A stretch of 64,000 nt of DNA from Enterobacteriaceae bacterium UBA5654 (GTDB lineage: Bacteria; Pseudomonadota; Gammaproteobacteria; Enterobacterales; Enterobacteriaceae). The translations under genes were made by a program, and so were the position numbers. The stretch is from NCBI GenBank assembly GCA_002421005.1, contig DIJC01000014.1, positions 398,026 through 462,025 on the forward strand, read 5' to 3'. Below, piece by piece: positions 43,451 through 51,631 of this stretch. A model generated the notes under the pieces. The model was given only the letters and a program-made list of their open reading frames with translations. It made no database searches and had not been told where the DNA came from. Numbering within the stretch: position 1 is the stretch's first letter; every line of letters begins with the position of its first letter.

Positions 43451-45592
43451 GTGTCCCGTATTATTATGCTGATCCCGACCGGAACCAGCGTCGGCCTGAC
43501 CAGCGTCAGCCTCGGCGTGATCCGCGCAATGGAACGTAAAGGCGTGCGTCTGAGCGTCTTCAAACCGATTGCCCAGCCGCGTGCCGGTGGCGACGCCCCT
43601 GACCAGACCACGACTATCGTGCGTACTAACTCTGGTCTGCCTGCCGCTGAACCGCTGAAAATGAGCTACGTTGAATCTCTGCTGTCCAGCAATCAGAAAG
43701 ACGTGCTGATGGAAGAGATCGTCGCCCGCTACCACGAAAGCAGCAAAGAAGCGGAAGTGGTACTGGTTGAAGGCCTGGTACCGACCCGTAAACACCAGTT
43801 TGCGCAATCTCTGAACTACGAAATCGCTAAAACACTGAACGCGGAAATCGTGTTCGTGATGTCCCAGGGTACTGATAACCCGGAACAGCTGAAAGAACGT
43901 ATCGAACTGACCCGCAGCAGCTTCGGCGGCGCGAAAAATGCGAACGTGACCGGCGTGATCGTCAACAAACTGAACGCACCGGTTGACGATCAAGGTCGTA
44001 CTCGCCCTGACCTGTCAGAAATCTTTGATGATTCCACCAAAGCGCAGATCGTGAAAATCGATCCGGCCCAGCTGCAAAACGCCACCGCGCTGCCGGTGCT
44101 GGGGGCGGTGCCGTGGAGCTTTGACCTGATCGCGACCCGCGCTATCGACATGGCGCGTCACCTGAACGCGACCATCGTTAACGAAGGCGACATCAACACC
44201 CGCCGCGTGAAGTCCGTGACTTTCTGCGCGCGCAGCATCCCGCACATGCTGGAACACTTCCGTCCGGGTTCACTGCTGGTCACTTCCGCAGACCGTCCTG
44301 ACGTGCTGGTTGCAGCCTGCCTCGCGGCAATGAACGGCGTTGAAATTGGTGCCATCCTGTTGACCGGCGGCTATGAAATGGACGCCCGGATCAGCAAACT
44401 GTGCGAACGCGCATTTGCCACCGGCCTGCCGGTATTCATCGTCAAAACCAACACCTGGCAGACCTCGCTGAGCCTGCAAAGCTTCAACCTGGAAGTGCCG
44501 GTTGATGACCACGAGCGCATCGAGAAAGTGCAGGAATACGTTGCCAGCTACATCAACGCAGACTGGATCGAATCCCTGACCGCGACCTCCGAGCGCAGCC
44601 GTCGTCTGTCTCCGCCTGCATTCCGTTATCAGCTGACCGAACTGGCCCGTAAAGCCGGTAAACGTGTCGTGCTGCCGGAAGGTGACGAACCGCGTACCGT
44701 GAAAGCGGCGGCGATCTGTGCCGAACGCGGCATCGCGACCTGCGTGCTGCTGGGTAACCCGGATGAAATCAACCGCGTGGCTGCCGCTCAGGGCGTAGAA
44801 CTGGGTGCCGGTATCGAAATCGTGGACCCAGAAGTGGTGCGCGAAAGCTATGTTGCGCGTCTGGTTGAACTGCGTAAGAGTAAGGGCATGACCGAAGCGG
44901 TTGCCCGCGAACAGCTGGAAGACAACGTCGTGCTTGGCACTCTGATGCTGGAGCAGGACGAAGTTGATGGTCTGGTGTCCGGTGCCGTTCACACGACTGC
45001 CAACACCATCCGTCCGCCGCTACAGCTAATCAAAACCGCGCCGGGAAGCTCGCTGGTGTCTTCGGTCTTCTTCATGCTGCTGCCGGAACAGGTTTACGTT
45101 TACGGCGACTGCGCGATCAACCCGGATCCGACCGCAGAACAGCTGGCAGAAATCGCGATTCAGTCTGCGGATTCCGCAACGGCTTTCGGCATCGAACCGC
45201 GTGTAGCAATGCTCTCCTACTCCACCGGCACCTCTGGTGCAGGCAGCGACGTAGAGAAAGTCCGCGAAGCGACTCGTCTGGCGCAGGAAAAACGTCCTGA
45301 CCTGATGATCGACGGTCCGTTGCAGTACGACGCCGCCGTCATGGCTGACGTAGCGAAATCCAAAGCGCCGAACTCCCCGGTTGCCGGTCGCGCTACCGTG
45401 TTCATCTTCCCGGATCTGAACACCGGTAACACCACTTACAAAGCGGTACAGCGTTCTGCCGACCTGATCTCCATCGGGCCGATGTTGCAGGGTATGCGCA
45501 AGCCGGTTAACGACCTGTCCCGTGGCGCACTGGTTGACGATATCGTCTACACCATCGCGCTGACGGCGATCCAGTCGTCCCAGCAGAAGTAA
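43451..45592 (+). CDS. pta: phosphate acetyltransferase
   Basis: The 713-residue class II enzyme converts acetyl-CoA and phosphate to acetyl phosphate. An N-terminal P-loop-like regulatory domain (RIIMLIPTGTSVGLTSV) and a central DRTGG domain precede the C-terminal catalytic phosphotransacetylase domain (KRVVLPEGDEPRTVKAA, SYSTGTSGAGSDVEKVREAT). It starts with GTG after GAGG, as in E. coli. A strong terminator follows. Confidence 0.99.
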   Translation: MSRIIMLIPTGTSVGLTSVSLGVIRAMERKGVRLSVFKPIAQPRAGGDAPDQTTTIVRTNSGLPAAEPLKMSYVESLLSSNQKDVLMEEIVARYHESSKEAEVVLVEGLVPTRKHQFAQSLNYEIAKTLNAEIVFVMSQGTDNPEQLKERIELTRSSFGGAKNANVTGVIVNKLNAPVDDQGRTRPDLSEIFDDSTKAQIVKIDPAQLQNATALPVLGAVPWSFDLIATRAIDMARHLNATIVNEGDINTRRVKSVTFCARSIPHMLEHFRPGSLLVTSADRPDVLVAACLAAMNGVEIGAILLTGGYEMDARISKLCERAFATGLPVFIVKTNTWQTSLSLQSFNLEVPVDDHERIEKVQEYVASYINADWIESLTATSERSRRLSPPAFRYQLTELARKAGKRVVLPEGDEPRTVKAAAICAERGIATCVLLGNPDEINRVAAAQGVELGAGIEIVDPEVVRESYVARLVELRKSKGMTEAVAREQLEDNVVLGTLMLEQDEVDGLVSGAVHTTANTIRPPLQLIKTAPGSSLVSSVFFMLLPEQVYVYGDCAINPDPTAEQLAEIAIQSADSATAFGIEPRVAMLSYSTGTSGAGSDVEKVREATRLAQEKRPDLMIDGPLQYDAAVMADVAKSKAPNSPVAGRATVFIFPDLNTGNTTYKAVQRSADLISIGPMLQGMRKPVNDLSRGALVDDIVYTIALTAIQSSQQK

Positions 45593-45609
45593 GAGTGCGA
45601 TAAGCGCAT

Positions 45610-45635
45610 AAAAGCAGCCGCAAGGCTGCTTTTTT
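45610..45635 (+). terminator. terminator of ackA-pta
   Basis: AAAAGCAGCC/GGCTGCTTTT (ten base pairs, GCAA tetraloop) is followed by more T residues, 17 bases after the pta stop. Confidence 0.95.
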
Positions 45636-45776
45636 ATTGTCTGAAGCGCTGCTTGCCTCGCGGTACAAACGGTCATTGATCGCCCGGCGTAGCCACTGGC
45701 GATGCCCCTCGCGCCCTCCTTAAATAAGGCGTCGACCTTTATAAATTCCGATTTTTTTGCTGACGCGTAGCGCGCG

Positions 45777-45813
45777 ATTGAATAATTATTCGGTCATTCG
45801 CATACTTATGCCC
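45777..45813. promoter_or_regulatory. predicted paired ArgR boxes upstream of yfcC
   Basis: TGAATAATTATTCG (45779-45792) differs from the ArgR consensus TGAAT-4(A/T)-ATTCA by one base and contains the perfect 12-base palindrome GAATAATTATTC. A weaker partner CGCATACTTATGCC (45799-45812) has its centre 20 bases away, the pairing known for ARG boxes. A possible -10 TATACA lies at 45821. This suggests arginine-dependent control of yfcC; it is a prediction by eye. Confidence 0.55.
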
Positions 45814-45839
45814 TTGCTTTTATACAGGGATCGTCAGCT

Positions 45840-47360
45840 ATGTCCGCTTCACACCATGCGCAGCCCGCCAGAAAATGGGCGATGCCCGACACTTTAGTCA
45901 TTATCTTTTTCGTTGCCATTCTGACCAGCCTAGCCACCTGGATTGTCCCGGTAGGATTGTTTGACAGTCAGGAAGTGCAGTATCAGCTCGACGGGCAGAC
46001 CAAAACCCGCAAAGTGGTCGATCCGCATTCGTTTCGCATTCTGACTAACGAGGCTGGCGAGGAGCAATATCATCGCGTTCAGCTTTTTGCCACCGGCGAA
46101 GAGCGTCCGGGGCTGATGAATTTCCCGTTTGAGGGCTTAACGTCCGGCTCTAAATTCGGCACCGCTGTCGGCATTATTATGTTTATGCTGGTGATTGGCG
46201 GCGCGTTTGGCATTGTGATGCGCACCGGGACCATTGATAACGGGATTCTGGCGCTTATCCGCCACACGCGCGGCAATGAGGTGCTGTTTATTCCTGTGCT
46301 GTTTATTCTTTTCTCGCTCGGCGGCGCGGTGTTTGGCATGGGGGAAGAGGCGGTGGCGTTTGCGATTATCATCGCCCCGCTGATGGTACGGCTGGGCTAT
46401 GACAGTATTACCACCGTGCTGGTTACTTATATTGCCACCCAGATTGGCTTTGCCAGCTCGTGGATGAACCCGTTTTGCGTGGTGGTGGCGCAGGGGATTG
46501 CGGGCGTGCCGGTGCTCTCCGGCTCCGGGCTGCGCATCGTTGTCTGGTTTGTCTCCACGCTTATCGGCCTGCTCTTTACGCTGGGCTACGCCGCGCGGGT
46601 GAAGAAAAATCCGCTGCTGTCGCGGGTCCATGCATCAGACAGCTATTTCCGCGACAAACAGGATGATGTCGTCCAGCGCCCTTTCACGTTTGGCGACTGG
46701 CTGGTGCTGATGGTGCTGACCGCCGTCATCGTGTGGGTGATCTGGGGAGTGGTGGTTAACGCCTGGTTTATCCCGGAAATCGCCAGCCAGTTTTTCACGA
46801 TGGGCCTGGTGATTGGCATTATCGCCGTCGTTTTCCGTCTGAACGGTATGACGGTCAATATCATGGCCTCTTCATTTACCGACGGCGCAAGAATGATGAT
46901 CGCCCCGGCGCTGCTGGTGGGCTTTGCGAAAGGGATCCTGCTGTTGATGGGCAGCGGTGAAGCAGGGGAAGCCAGCGTGCTCAATACGCTGCTGCACGCC
47001 ATTGCAGACGGGATCAGCGGGTTGAATAATGCTGTGGCGGCGTGGTTTATGCTGCTGTTTCAGTCGGTATTCAATTTCTTTGTCACCTCCGGCTCCGGGC
47101 AAGCGGCGCTGACCATGCCGCTGCTGGCACCGCTCGGCGATCTGGTCGGCGTAAACCGTCAGGTGACGGTGCTGGCCTTTCAGTTTGGCGACGGCTTCAG
47201 CCATATTATTTATCCGACTTCCGCATCGCTGATGGCGACCCTCGGCGTCTGCCGGGTGGACTTCCGCAACTGGCTGAAAGTGGGCGCATCGCTGCTGGGG
47301 CTGCTGTTTATTATGTCGAGCGTGGTGGTGATTGGCGCGCAGTTGATGGGCTATCATTAA
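45840..47360 (+). CDS. yfcC: YfcC, DcuC/ArcD-like inner membrane transporter
   Basis: The 506-residue protein has about 12 membrane helices and matches E. coli YfcC of the C4-dicarboxylate/basic amino-acid antiporter-like (DcuC) group. Conserved stretches include FGMGEEAVAFAIIIAPLMV, GFASSWMNPFCVVVAQ and TSGSGQAALTMPLLAPLGD. The substrate is unproven. ArgR-like boxes ahead of it hint at an arginine-related amino acid. The ATG at 45840 is nine bases after AGGGA. A terminator follows and separates it from the convergent transketolase gene. Confidence 0.92.
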   Translation: MSASHHAQPARKWAMPDTLVIIFFVAILTSLATWIVPVGLFDSQEVQYQLDGQTKTRKVVDPHSFRILTNEAGEEQYHRVQLFATGEERPGLMNFPFEGLTSGSKFGTAVGIIMFMLVIGGAFGIVMRTGTIDNGILALIRHTRGNEVLFIPVLFILFSLGGAVFGMGEEAVAFAIIIAPLMVRLGYDSITTVLVTYIATQIGFASSWMNPFCVVVAQGIAGVPVLSGSGLRIVVWFVSTLIGLLFTLGYAARVKKNPLLSRVHASDSYFRDKQDDVVQRPFTFGDWLVLMVLTAVIVWVIWGVVVNAWFIPEIASQFFTMGLVIGIIAVVFRLNGMTVNIMASSFTDGARMMIAPALLVGFAKGILLLMGSGEAGEASVLNTLLHAIADGISGLNNAVAAWFMLLFQSVFNFFVTSGSGQAALTMPLLAPLGDLVGVNRQVTVLAFQFGDGFSHIIYPTSASLMATLGVCRVDFRNWLKVGASLLGLLFIMSSVVVIGAQLMGYH

Positions 47361-47370
47361 GTGGCAAACT

Positions 47371-47393
47371 GGCCCGGCAGCGCCGGGCCTTTT
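47371..47393 (+). terminator. terminator of yfcC
   Basis: GGCCCGGC/GCCGGGCC (eight base pairs, AGC loop) is followed by TTTT, between the convergent stops of yfcC and the transketolase gene. Confidence 0.85.
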
Positions 47394-47396
47394 GAC

Positions 47397-48350
47397 TTAC
47401 AGCAACTCTTTCGCGGCTTTCACAATATTTTCCGCCGTCAGTTCATACTCCTGCTGCAAAAATTCCTGGGTTCCGACCTGACCGTAGCGCTCTTTAACCC
47501 CGACCCGGCGCATCGGCACCGGGCAGTTTTCAACCAGCACTTCAGCTACCGCCGATCCCAGCCCATTGTGAATACTGTGGTTTTCGCAGGTGACAATTTT
47601 CCCGGTTTTCTCGGCGTAGTTTTTCACCAGCATCCGGTCGATCGGTTTGAGGGTAAACATGTCGATTACCGCCGCGCTGACGCCTTCTTGCTCAAGGATT
47701 TGCGCCGCCTTCAGCGCTTCGGCCACCATAATGCCGTTAGCGATAAGCGTAATGTCGCTGCCCTCCCGCAGCACGTTGCCCTTGCCAATGGTAAACACCG
47801 AGCCTTCAGCATAAACTTTTGCTGCCTGCTTGCGGATGGTCCGCACCCAGTAAAATCCTTCCAGCGTCATAAGCTGATGCAGGATGTCATCGAACATCAC
47901 CGCGTCGGTCACTTCCAGCACAATGGAATTCGCCAGCCCGCGCACGATCCCCATATCTTCAAAAGACATGTGCGTGCCCCCGTTGTGACAGGCGGTCACG
48001 CCGGAATCCGAGGCGATAACCTTGACGTTGTTGCGCTGATAATCCAGCGACATAAACAGCTGATCAAAGCAGCGGCGGCTGGCAAAAGCGGTGAAGGTGT
48101 GAACAAAAGGCTTGCGTCCGGTTAACGACAATCCGGCAGCGGTGCCGATCACGTTGGCTTCCATGATCCCGCAGTTAATCACCGACTGGGGATACTTTTT
48201 ATGCACCCCGTCCATCGCCATTGAACTCATCAGATCCGCCTCAAGCGCGATGATTTCACTACCAGCCTCAATTTGTTCGCTGACGAAACCGGCGTAAACC
48301 TTGCGCATCTCAATGCTGTCTTTTTCGCCCGTGGGTGCAACCTTAATCAT
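47397..48350 (-). CDS. split transketolase, C-terminal subunit
   Basis: The 317-residue protein covers the pyrimidine-binding and C-terminal domains of transketolase (ALEADLMSSMAMDG; NCGIMEANVIGTAAGLSLTG, with the catalytic Glu). It needs the N-terminal subunit encoded just upstream. The start at 48350 (MIKVAPTGEKD) sits after CTGGAGG and overlaps the N-subunit gene by eight bases; a longer frame to 48371 is less likely. Split transketolases in catabolic operons, such as the apulose-4-phosphate enzyme, act on unusual ketose phosphates. The PTS context suggests it cleaves the imported sugar phosphate, but its substrate is unknown. Confidence 0.92.
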   Translation of the reverse strand: MIKVAPTGEKDSIEMRKVYAGFVSEQIEAGSEIIALEADLMSSMAMDGVHKKYPQSVINCGIMEANVIGTAAGLSLTGRKPFVHTFTAFASRRCFDQLFMSLDYQRNNVKVIASDSGVTACHNGGTHMSFEDMGIVRGLANSIVLEVTDAVMFDDILHQLMTLEGFYWVRTIRKQAAKVYAEGSVFTIGKGNVLREGSDITLIANGIMVAEALKAAQILEQEGVSAAVIDMFTLKPIDRMLVKNYAEKTGKIVTCENHSIHNGLGSAVAEVLVENCPVPMRRVGVKERYGQVGTQEFLQQEYELTAENIVKAAKELL

Positions 48351-49176
48351 GCGCGGCCTCCAGTTGTTCAATGGTGTGAGTAATTTCCTGCTTCATTTCA
48401 TCCGTCAGGCGCAGGTGGTGGGAATTGCCGAGCTGCTCCAGATACGGCACGCCCTGCCCTTTAATGCTGTCGAGGATCACCACACGCGGACGGGCATTCT
48501 CCTGCGGACGCGGTTTGACCACCTCCAGCAGTCCGGCAATATCGTCCCCTTTGACCTTGTAGACGTCATAGCCGAACGCCGTAAACTTGGCTTCTAAATC
48601 AAAGGCGCAGATGATTTCATCCAGTTCGCCGTCAAGCTGCTGCTTGTTCCAGTCGATAAAAATGGTCAGGTTATTCAGCCGGTGATGGGCGATAAACTGA
48701 AACGCCTCCCAGCACTGGCCTTCGTTCAGTTCACCGTCGCCAACGATGCAGAATACGCGGTTATCGCGCCCGGCCAGTTTATGCGACAGCGCCATACCAC
48801 CCGCGATGGAAATGCCCTGCCCCAGCGAGCCGGTGGTGGCGTCAACGCCGCGCGTTTTCAGACGATCCGGGTGGCTTGGTAGCCGGGTGCCGTTCTGATT
48901 CAGCGTTTGCAGTTCTTCCACCGGAAAATAGCCTTTGATTGCCAGCGTGCTGTACAGCGCCGGACCAGCATGGCCTTTCGACAGCACAAAGTAATCGCGC
49001 TGCGGCCAGTCCGGGTCGGCAGGATCGATTTTCATCACCTCGCCGTACAGAACTGCCAGCGTTTCCACCACCGACATGCTGCCGCCGTAGTGACCAAATC
49101 CCAGCGTGGTCAGTGATTTCAGCGTGGCGATACGAATATCGCGCGCCAGTTGCGATACCTCCTGAATATGACTCAT
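48343..49176 (-). CDS. split transketolase, N-terminal (ThDP-binding) subunit
   Basis: The 277-residue protein is the ThDP-pyrophosphate domain of transketolase, with the metal/ThDP motif VGDGELNEGQCWEAFQ followed by IDWNKQQ, and an active-site GHYGGSMSVVETLAVLY N-terminus. It must pair with the C-terminal subunit. It overlaps the PTS EIIC gene stop by four bases, placing both transketolase genes at the end of the EIIA-EIIB-EIIC operon. Canonical enteric TktA/TktB are single chains of about 660 residues, so this is a distinct, specialised enzyme. Confidence 0.93.
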   Translation of the reverse strand: MSHIQEVSQLARDIRIATLKSLTTLGFGHYGGSMSVVETLAVLYGEVMKIDPADPDWPQRDYFVLSKGHAGPALYSTLAIKGYFPVEELQTLNQNGTRLPSHPDRLKTRGVDATTGSLGQGISIAGGMALSHKLAGRDNRVFCIVGDGELNEGQCWEAFQFIAHHRLNNLTIFIDWNKQQLDGELDEIICAFDLEAKFTAFGYDVYKVKGDDIAGLLEVVKPRPQENARPRVVILDSIKGQGVPYLEQLGNSHHLRLTDEMKQEITHTIEQLEAAHD

Positions 49177-50564
49177 AATTTCTCTCCGCTATTTTCATGG
49201 GTACGATCCACCGCTGCCCGGTTTTTCGCCAGAAGGTTGTAAGCCACCAGTGCTGCAAACAGTGCGACCACTACGCCAGTGATCGCCAGCGGCGGCAGGT
49301 AGCGTGCCAGATTGCCCAGCACAATCCCGACCACGCCAAAGTCGGCATCAGAGAATGTGGTGTTGGCAAAGCCCAGCGCGCCGAGAACCGGCAGCAGCAG
49401 CACCGGCAGGAAAGTGATCAATAAACCGTTGGCAAATGCGCCGAGCATTGCGCCCCGGCGACCTCCGGTAGCGTTACCAAATACGCCCGCCGTCGCACCG
49501 GTAAAGAAGTGCGGCACCACGCCCGGCAGGATCAGCACCAGTTTCATTTGCCCAAGCAGAAACAGCCCGACCAGTCCGCCGAGGAAGCTGAACAGGAAGC
49601 CAATCAGTACCGCGTTAGGCGCATAGGGGTAGACCACCGGGCAATCCAGCGCCGGACGGGCATTAGGCACCAGCTTTTCAGAAAAGCCGGTAAACGCCGG
49701 GACGATTTCTGCCAGGATCAGCCGTACGCCCTGGAGAATAATAAAGACCCCGGCGGCGAAGGTAATGGCCATGATAATGGCGTACACCAGATAGTTTTGA
49801 CCGCCGCTGTACTGGCTTTCCACATATTCGCGCCCGGCACAAACCGCCATAATCAAATAAATAATCATCATGGTCAGCGAGATAGAAATAGAGCTGTCGC
49901 GCAGGAAGCTGAGGTTTTTCGGCAGGTTCATTTCTTCGGTTGAACGTGAGCCTTTACCACACAGGCTACCGATCCAGCCGGAAAGGACATATCCGAGCGT
50001 ACCAAAATGACCAAAGGCGATATCGTCATTGCCGGTGATGCGCTTCATATAACGCTGCGCCAGCGCCGGGAAAAATGCCATCACCAGCCCAAGGATCAGC
50101 GAACCGGTAAATACCAGCGCCACGCCGTTAAACCCGGCGACGGTAAGAATTACGCCGATCATACAGGCCATATAAAACGTATGGTGCCCGGTCAGGAATA
50201 TGTATTTGAGGCGAGTAAAGCGCGCCACAATAATATTCGCCACCATCCCAAACGCCATAATTAATGCGGTTGAGGCACCGTATTTTTCCAGCGCAATGGA
50301 AACAATCGCTTCATTGTTTGGAATAATCCCCTGAATATTAAAAGCATGTTCAAACATACCGCCCAAAGGATTTAACGAGCCGACTAATACCGTCGCCCCG
50401 CCGCCCAGCACAATAAAACCGAGGATCGTTTTCACCGTGCCTTTCACGACATCGGAAAAGGATTTTTTCTGCGCGACCAGACCAATCAGCGCAATCAGCC
50501 CCACCAGCACGGAAGGAACTTTAAGAATATCAACAACGAAATTTAGCGTTTCAAGGATAAACAT
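49173..50564 (-). CDS. PTS ascorbate-type permease subunit IIC
   Basis: The 463-residue membrane protein belongs to the UlaA/SgaT (PTS_EIIC type 4, L-ascorbate) family, with about 11 helices (VANIIVARFTRLKYIFLTGHH; VVYPYAPNAVLIGFLFSF). It moves its sugar into the cell during phosphorylation by the partner IIA and IIB proteins. The start at 50564 follows AAGGCGAGG; a GTG two codons upstream is less well placed. Members of this family carry ascorbate and other, mostly unknown, sugars. It lies 22 bases after the IIB gene. Confidence 0.92.
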   Translation of the reverse strand: MFILETLNFVVDILKVPSVLVGLIALIGLVAQKKSFSDVVKGTVKTILGFIVLGGGATVLVGSLNPLGGMFEHAFNIQGIIPNNEAIVSIALEKYGASTALIMAFGMVANIIVARFTRLKYIFLTGHHTFYMACMIGVILTVAGFNGVALVFTGSLILGLVMAFFPALAQRYMKRITGNDDIAFGHFGTLGYVLSGWIGSLCGKGSRSTEEMNLPKNLSFLRDSSISISLTMMIIYLIMAVCAGREYVESQYSGGQNYLVYAIIMAITFAAGVFIILQGVRLILAEIVPAFTGFSEKLVPNARPALDCPVVYPYAPNAVLIGFLFSFLGGLVGLFLLGQMKLVLILPGVVPHFFTGATAGVFGNATGGRRGAMLGAFANGLLITFLPVLLLPVLGALGFANTTFSDADFGVVGIVLGNLARYLPPLAITGVVVALFAALVAYNLLAKNRAAVDRTHENSGEKL

Positions 50565-50586
50565 ATCCACCTCGCCTTATCTGGAG

Positions 50587-50859
50587 TTACCGTTGAGAAA
50601 AGTAAGCGCTGAGTTTCGCTTCCAGTTCATTGATATCAATAATATTGTTGATAACCACCAGTTGGTTTTCCGGTACGCTGGCGCTGGCGGCAATGTCTTT
50701 CGCCATCACAAATAAATCAGCGGCCCCTGGGGTGGCGGAGGATAAATCTGAATGCTCGACCTCTGCGTCGATATTCAATTTTTTCAGCACTTTTTTAATA
50801 TTCATTTCGACCATAAAGCTGCTGCCGAGACCGGAGCCGCAAATCGCCATGATTTTCAT
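50587..50859 (-). CDS. PTS ascorbate/lactose-type subunit IIB
   Basis: The 90-residue phosphocarrier has the active-site Cys7 in MAICGSGLGSS, the P-loop-like pattern of IIB proteins of the UlaB class. It takes phosphate from IIA and gives it to the sugar during transport by IIC. The start at 50859 has AAGGTGAT upstream. A 79-base spacer with a hairpin separates it from the IIA gene. Confidence 0.92.
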   Translation of the reverse strand: MKIMAICGSGLGSSFMVEMNIKKVLKKLNIDAEVEHSDLSSATPGAADLFVMAKDIAASASVPENQLVVINNIIDINELEAKLSAYFSQR

Positions 50860-50891
50860 TATTATCACCTTTTTTGAGTAGAGTACGTACG

Positions 50892-50913
50892 CATCACGCT
50901 TCCTGGCGTAATG
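50892..50913. other. hairpin between PTS IIA and IIB genes
   Basis: On the minus strand CATTACGC/GCGTGATG pairs over eight bases (one G-T) around CAGGAA. It lies in the only sizeable gap of the operon and may affect mRNA processing or the IIA to IIB ratio. Confidence 0.45.
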
Positions 50914-50938
50914 TCGTCATATCGGCACTGGGTTAAAA

Positions 50939-51382
50939 TCAGAATGCGTGAATAATGGCTTTTATTTCCTCCTTGTCATTCGCCTGGTGTAATTTTTCCA
51001 TTTCTTCTTCGCTGGAGAATAGTTCCGCCAGCGCGGCGATCATTTCAATGTGGCTGTGCTTGTCAGGTGCCGCCAGCATAATAATGACATCCACCGGATC
51101 GAATTCTTCGGCGGCGAAAGAGACGCCGTGCCGCAGTTTCAGTAATGATAATCCCAGCCCGCGCGCGCCCTCTTCCGGGCGGGCGTGCGGCATGGCCAGC
51201 CCCGGAGCCAGTACGTAGTAAGGTCCGAGCTTTTGCTGCTGCTGCACAATCGCCGTGACGTAATCAGGAGTGATGATCTTCGCTTCCAGCAGGGGCTTCG
51301 CGCAGATCTCCAGCGCCTGCGTCCAGCGATCGACGCGGTCATGCAGTTGAATGGTGTGGTCCGTAAGCCATTTTTCGAGCAT
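50939..51382 (-). CDS. PTS subunit IIA (fructose/mannitol/ascorbate type)
   Basis: The 147-residue IIA protein carries the phosphorylated histidine His66 in APGLAMPHARPEEGA, the standard signature of the PTS_EIIA_2 (mannitol/fructose-type) class, also used by ascorbate PTS systems. It accepts phosphate from HPr. It is the first gene of the operon, on the minus strand, downstream of two LacI-type operators and a CRP site. The start at 51382 (MLEKWLTDH) has GAGG seven bases upstream. Confidence 0.92.
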   Translation of the reverse strand: MLEKWLTDHTIQLHDRVDRWTQALEICAKPLLEAKIITPDYVTAIVQQQQKLGPYYVLAPGLAMPHARPEEGARGLGLSLLKLRHGVSFAAEEFDPVDVIIMLAAPDKHSHIEMIAALAELFSSEEEMEKLHQANDKEEIKAIIHAF

Positions 51383-51442
51383 TTCGCTTTCCTCGCCTGT
51401 GGAAAAGATGAACAAACTTTATGCGAGGAATATAGAGTTAAC

Positions 51443-51458
51443 TGTGATGATAGTCACA
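51443..51458. promoter_or_regulatory. CRP-cAMP binding site
   Basis: TGTGATGATAGTCACA matches the CRP consensus halves TGTGA and TCACA exactly with the right six-base spacer. It lies 61-76 bases upstream of the PTS IIA start, near -41.5 of a promoter whose -10 may be CATAAA at 51419-51424 on the minus strand. This predicts catabolite control of the PTS operon. Confidence 0.88.
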
Positions 51459-51460
51459 AA

Positions 51461-51472
51461 GATAGCGCTATC
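51461..51472. promoter_or_regulatory. LacI-family operator 1
   Basis: GATAGCGCTATC is a 12-base perfect palindrome with a central CG, typical of LacI/GntR-class repressors. It abuts the CRP site (two bases apart), so repressor and CRP would compete or interact. Confidence 0.85.
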
Positions 51473-51493
51473 AAAAAGAAGGTGCCAAAAGTG

Positions 51494-51507
51494 TGATAGC
51501 GCTATCA
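51494..51507. promoter_or_regulatory. LacI-family operator 2
   Basis: TGATAGCGCTATCA is a 14-base perfect palindrome that repeats the core of operator 1. The two centres are 34 bases apart, about three helical turns, which would allow cooperative binding or looping by the adjacent repressor. Confidence 0.87.
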
Positions 51508-51631
51508 AATTACGATCATTGACGGAAATCCCAGCAACGTTAAGGGTATCAGGCGTATACTGTTGTTCTGTAAACGCGCGCAAATACAACGAAAAAGCGT
51601 ATAAGATCATTGAGGTTACGCAGGAAACAGA

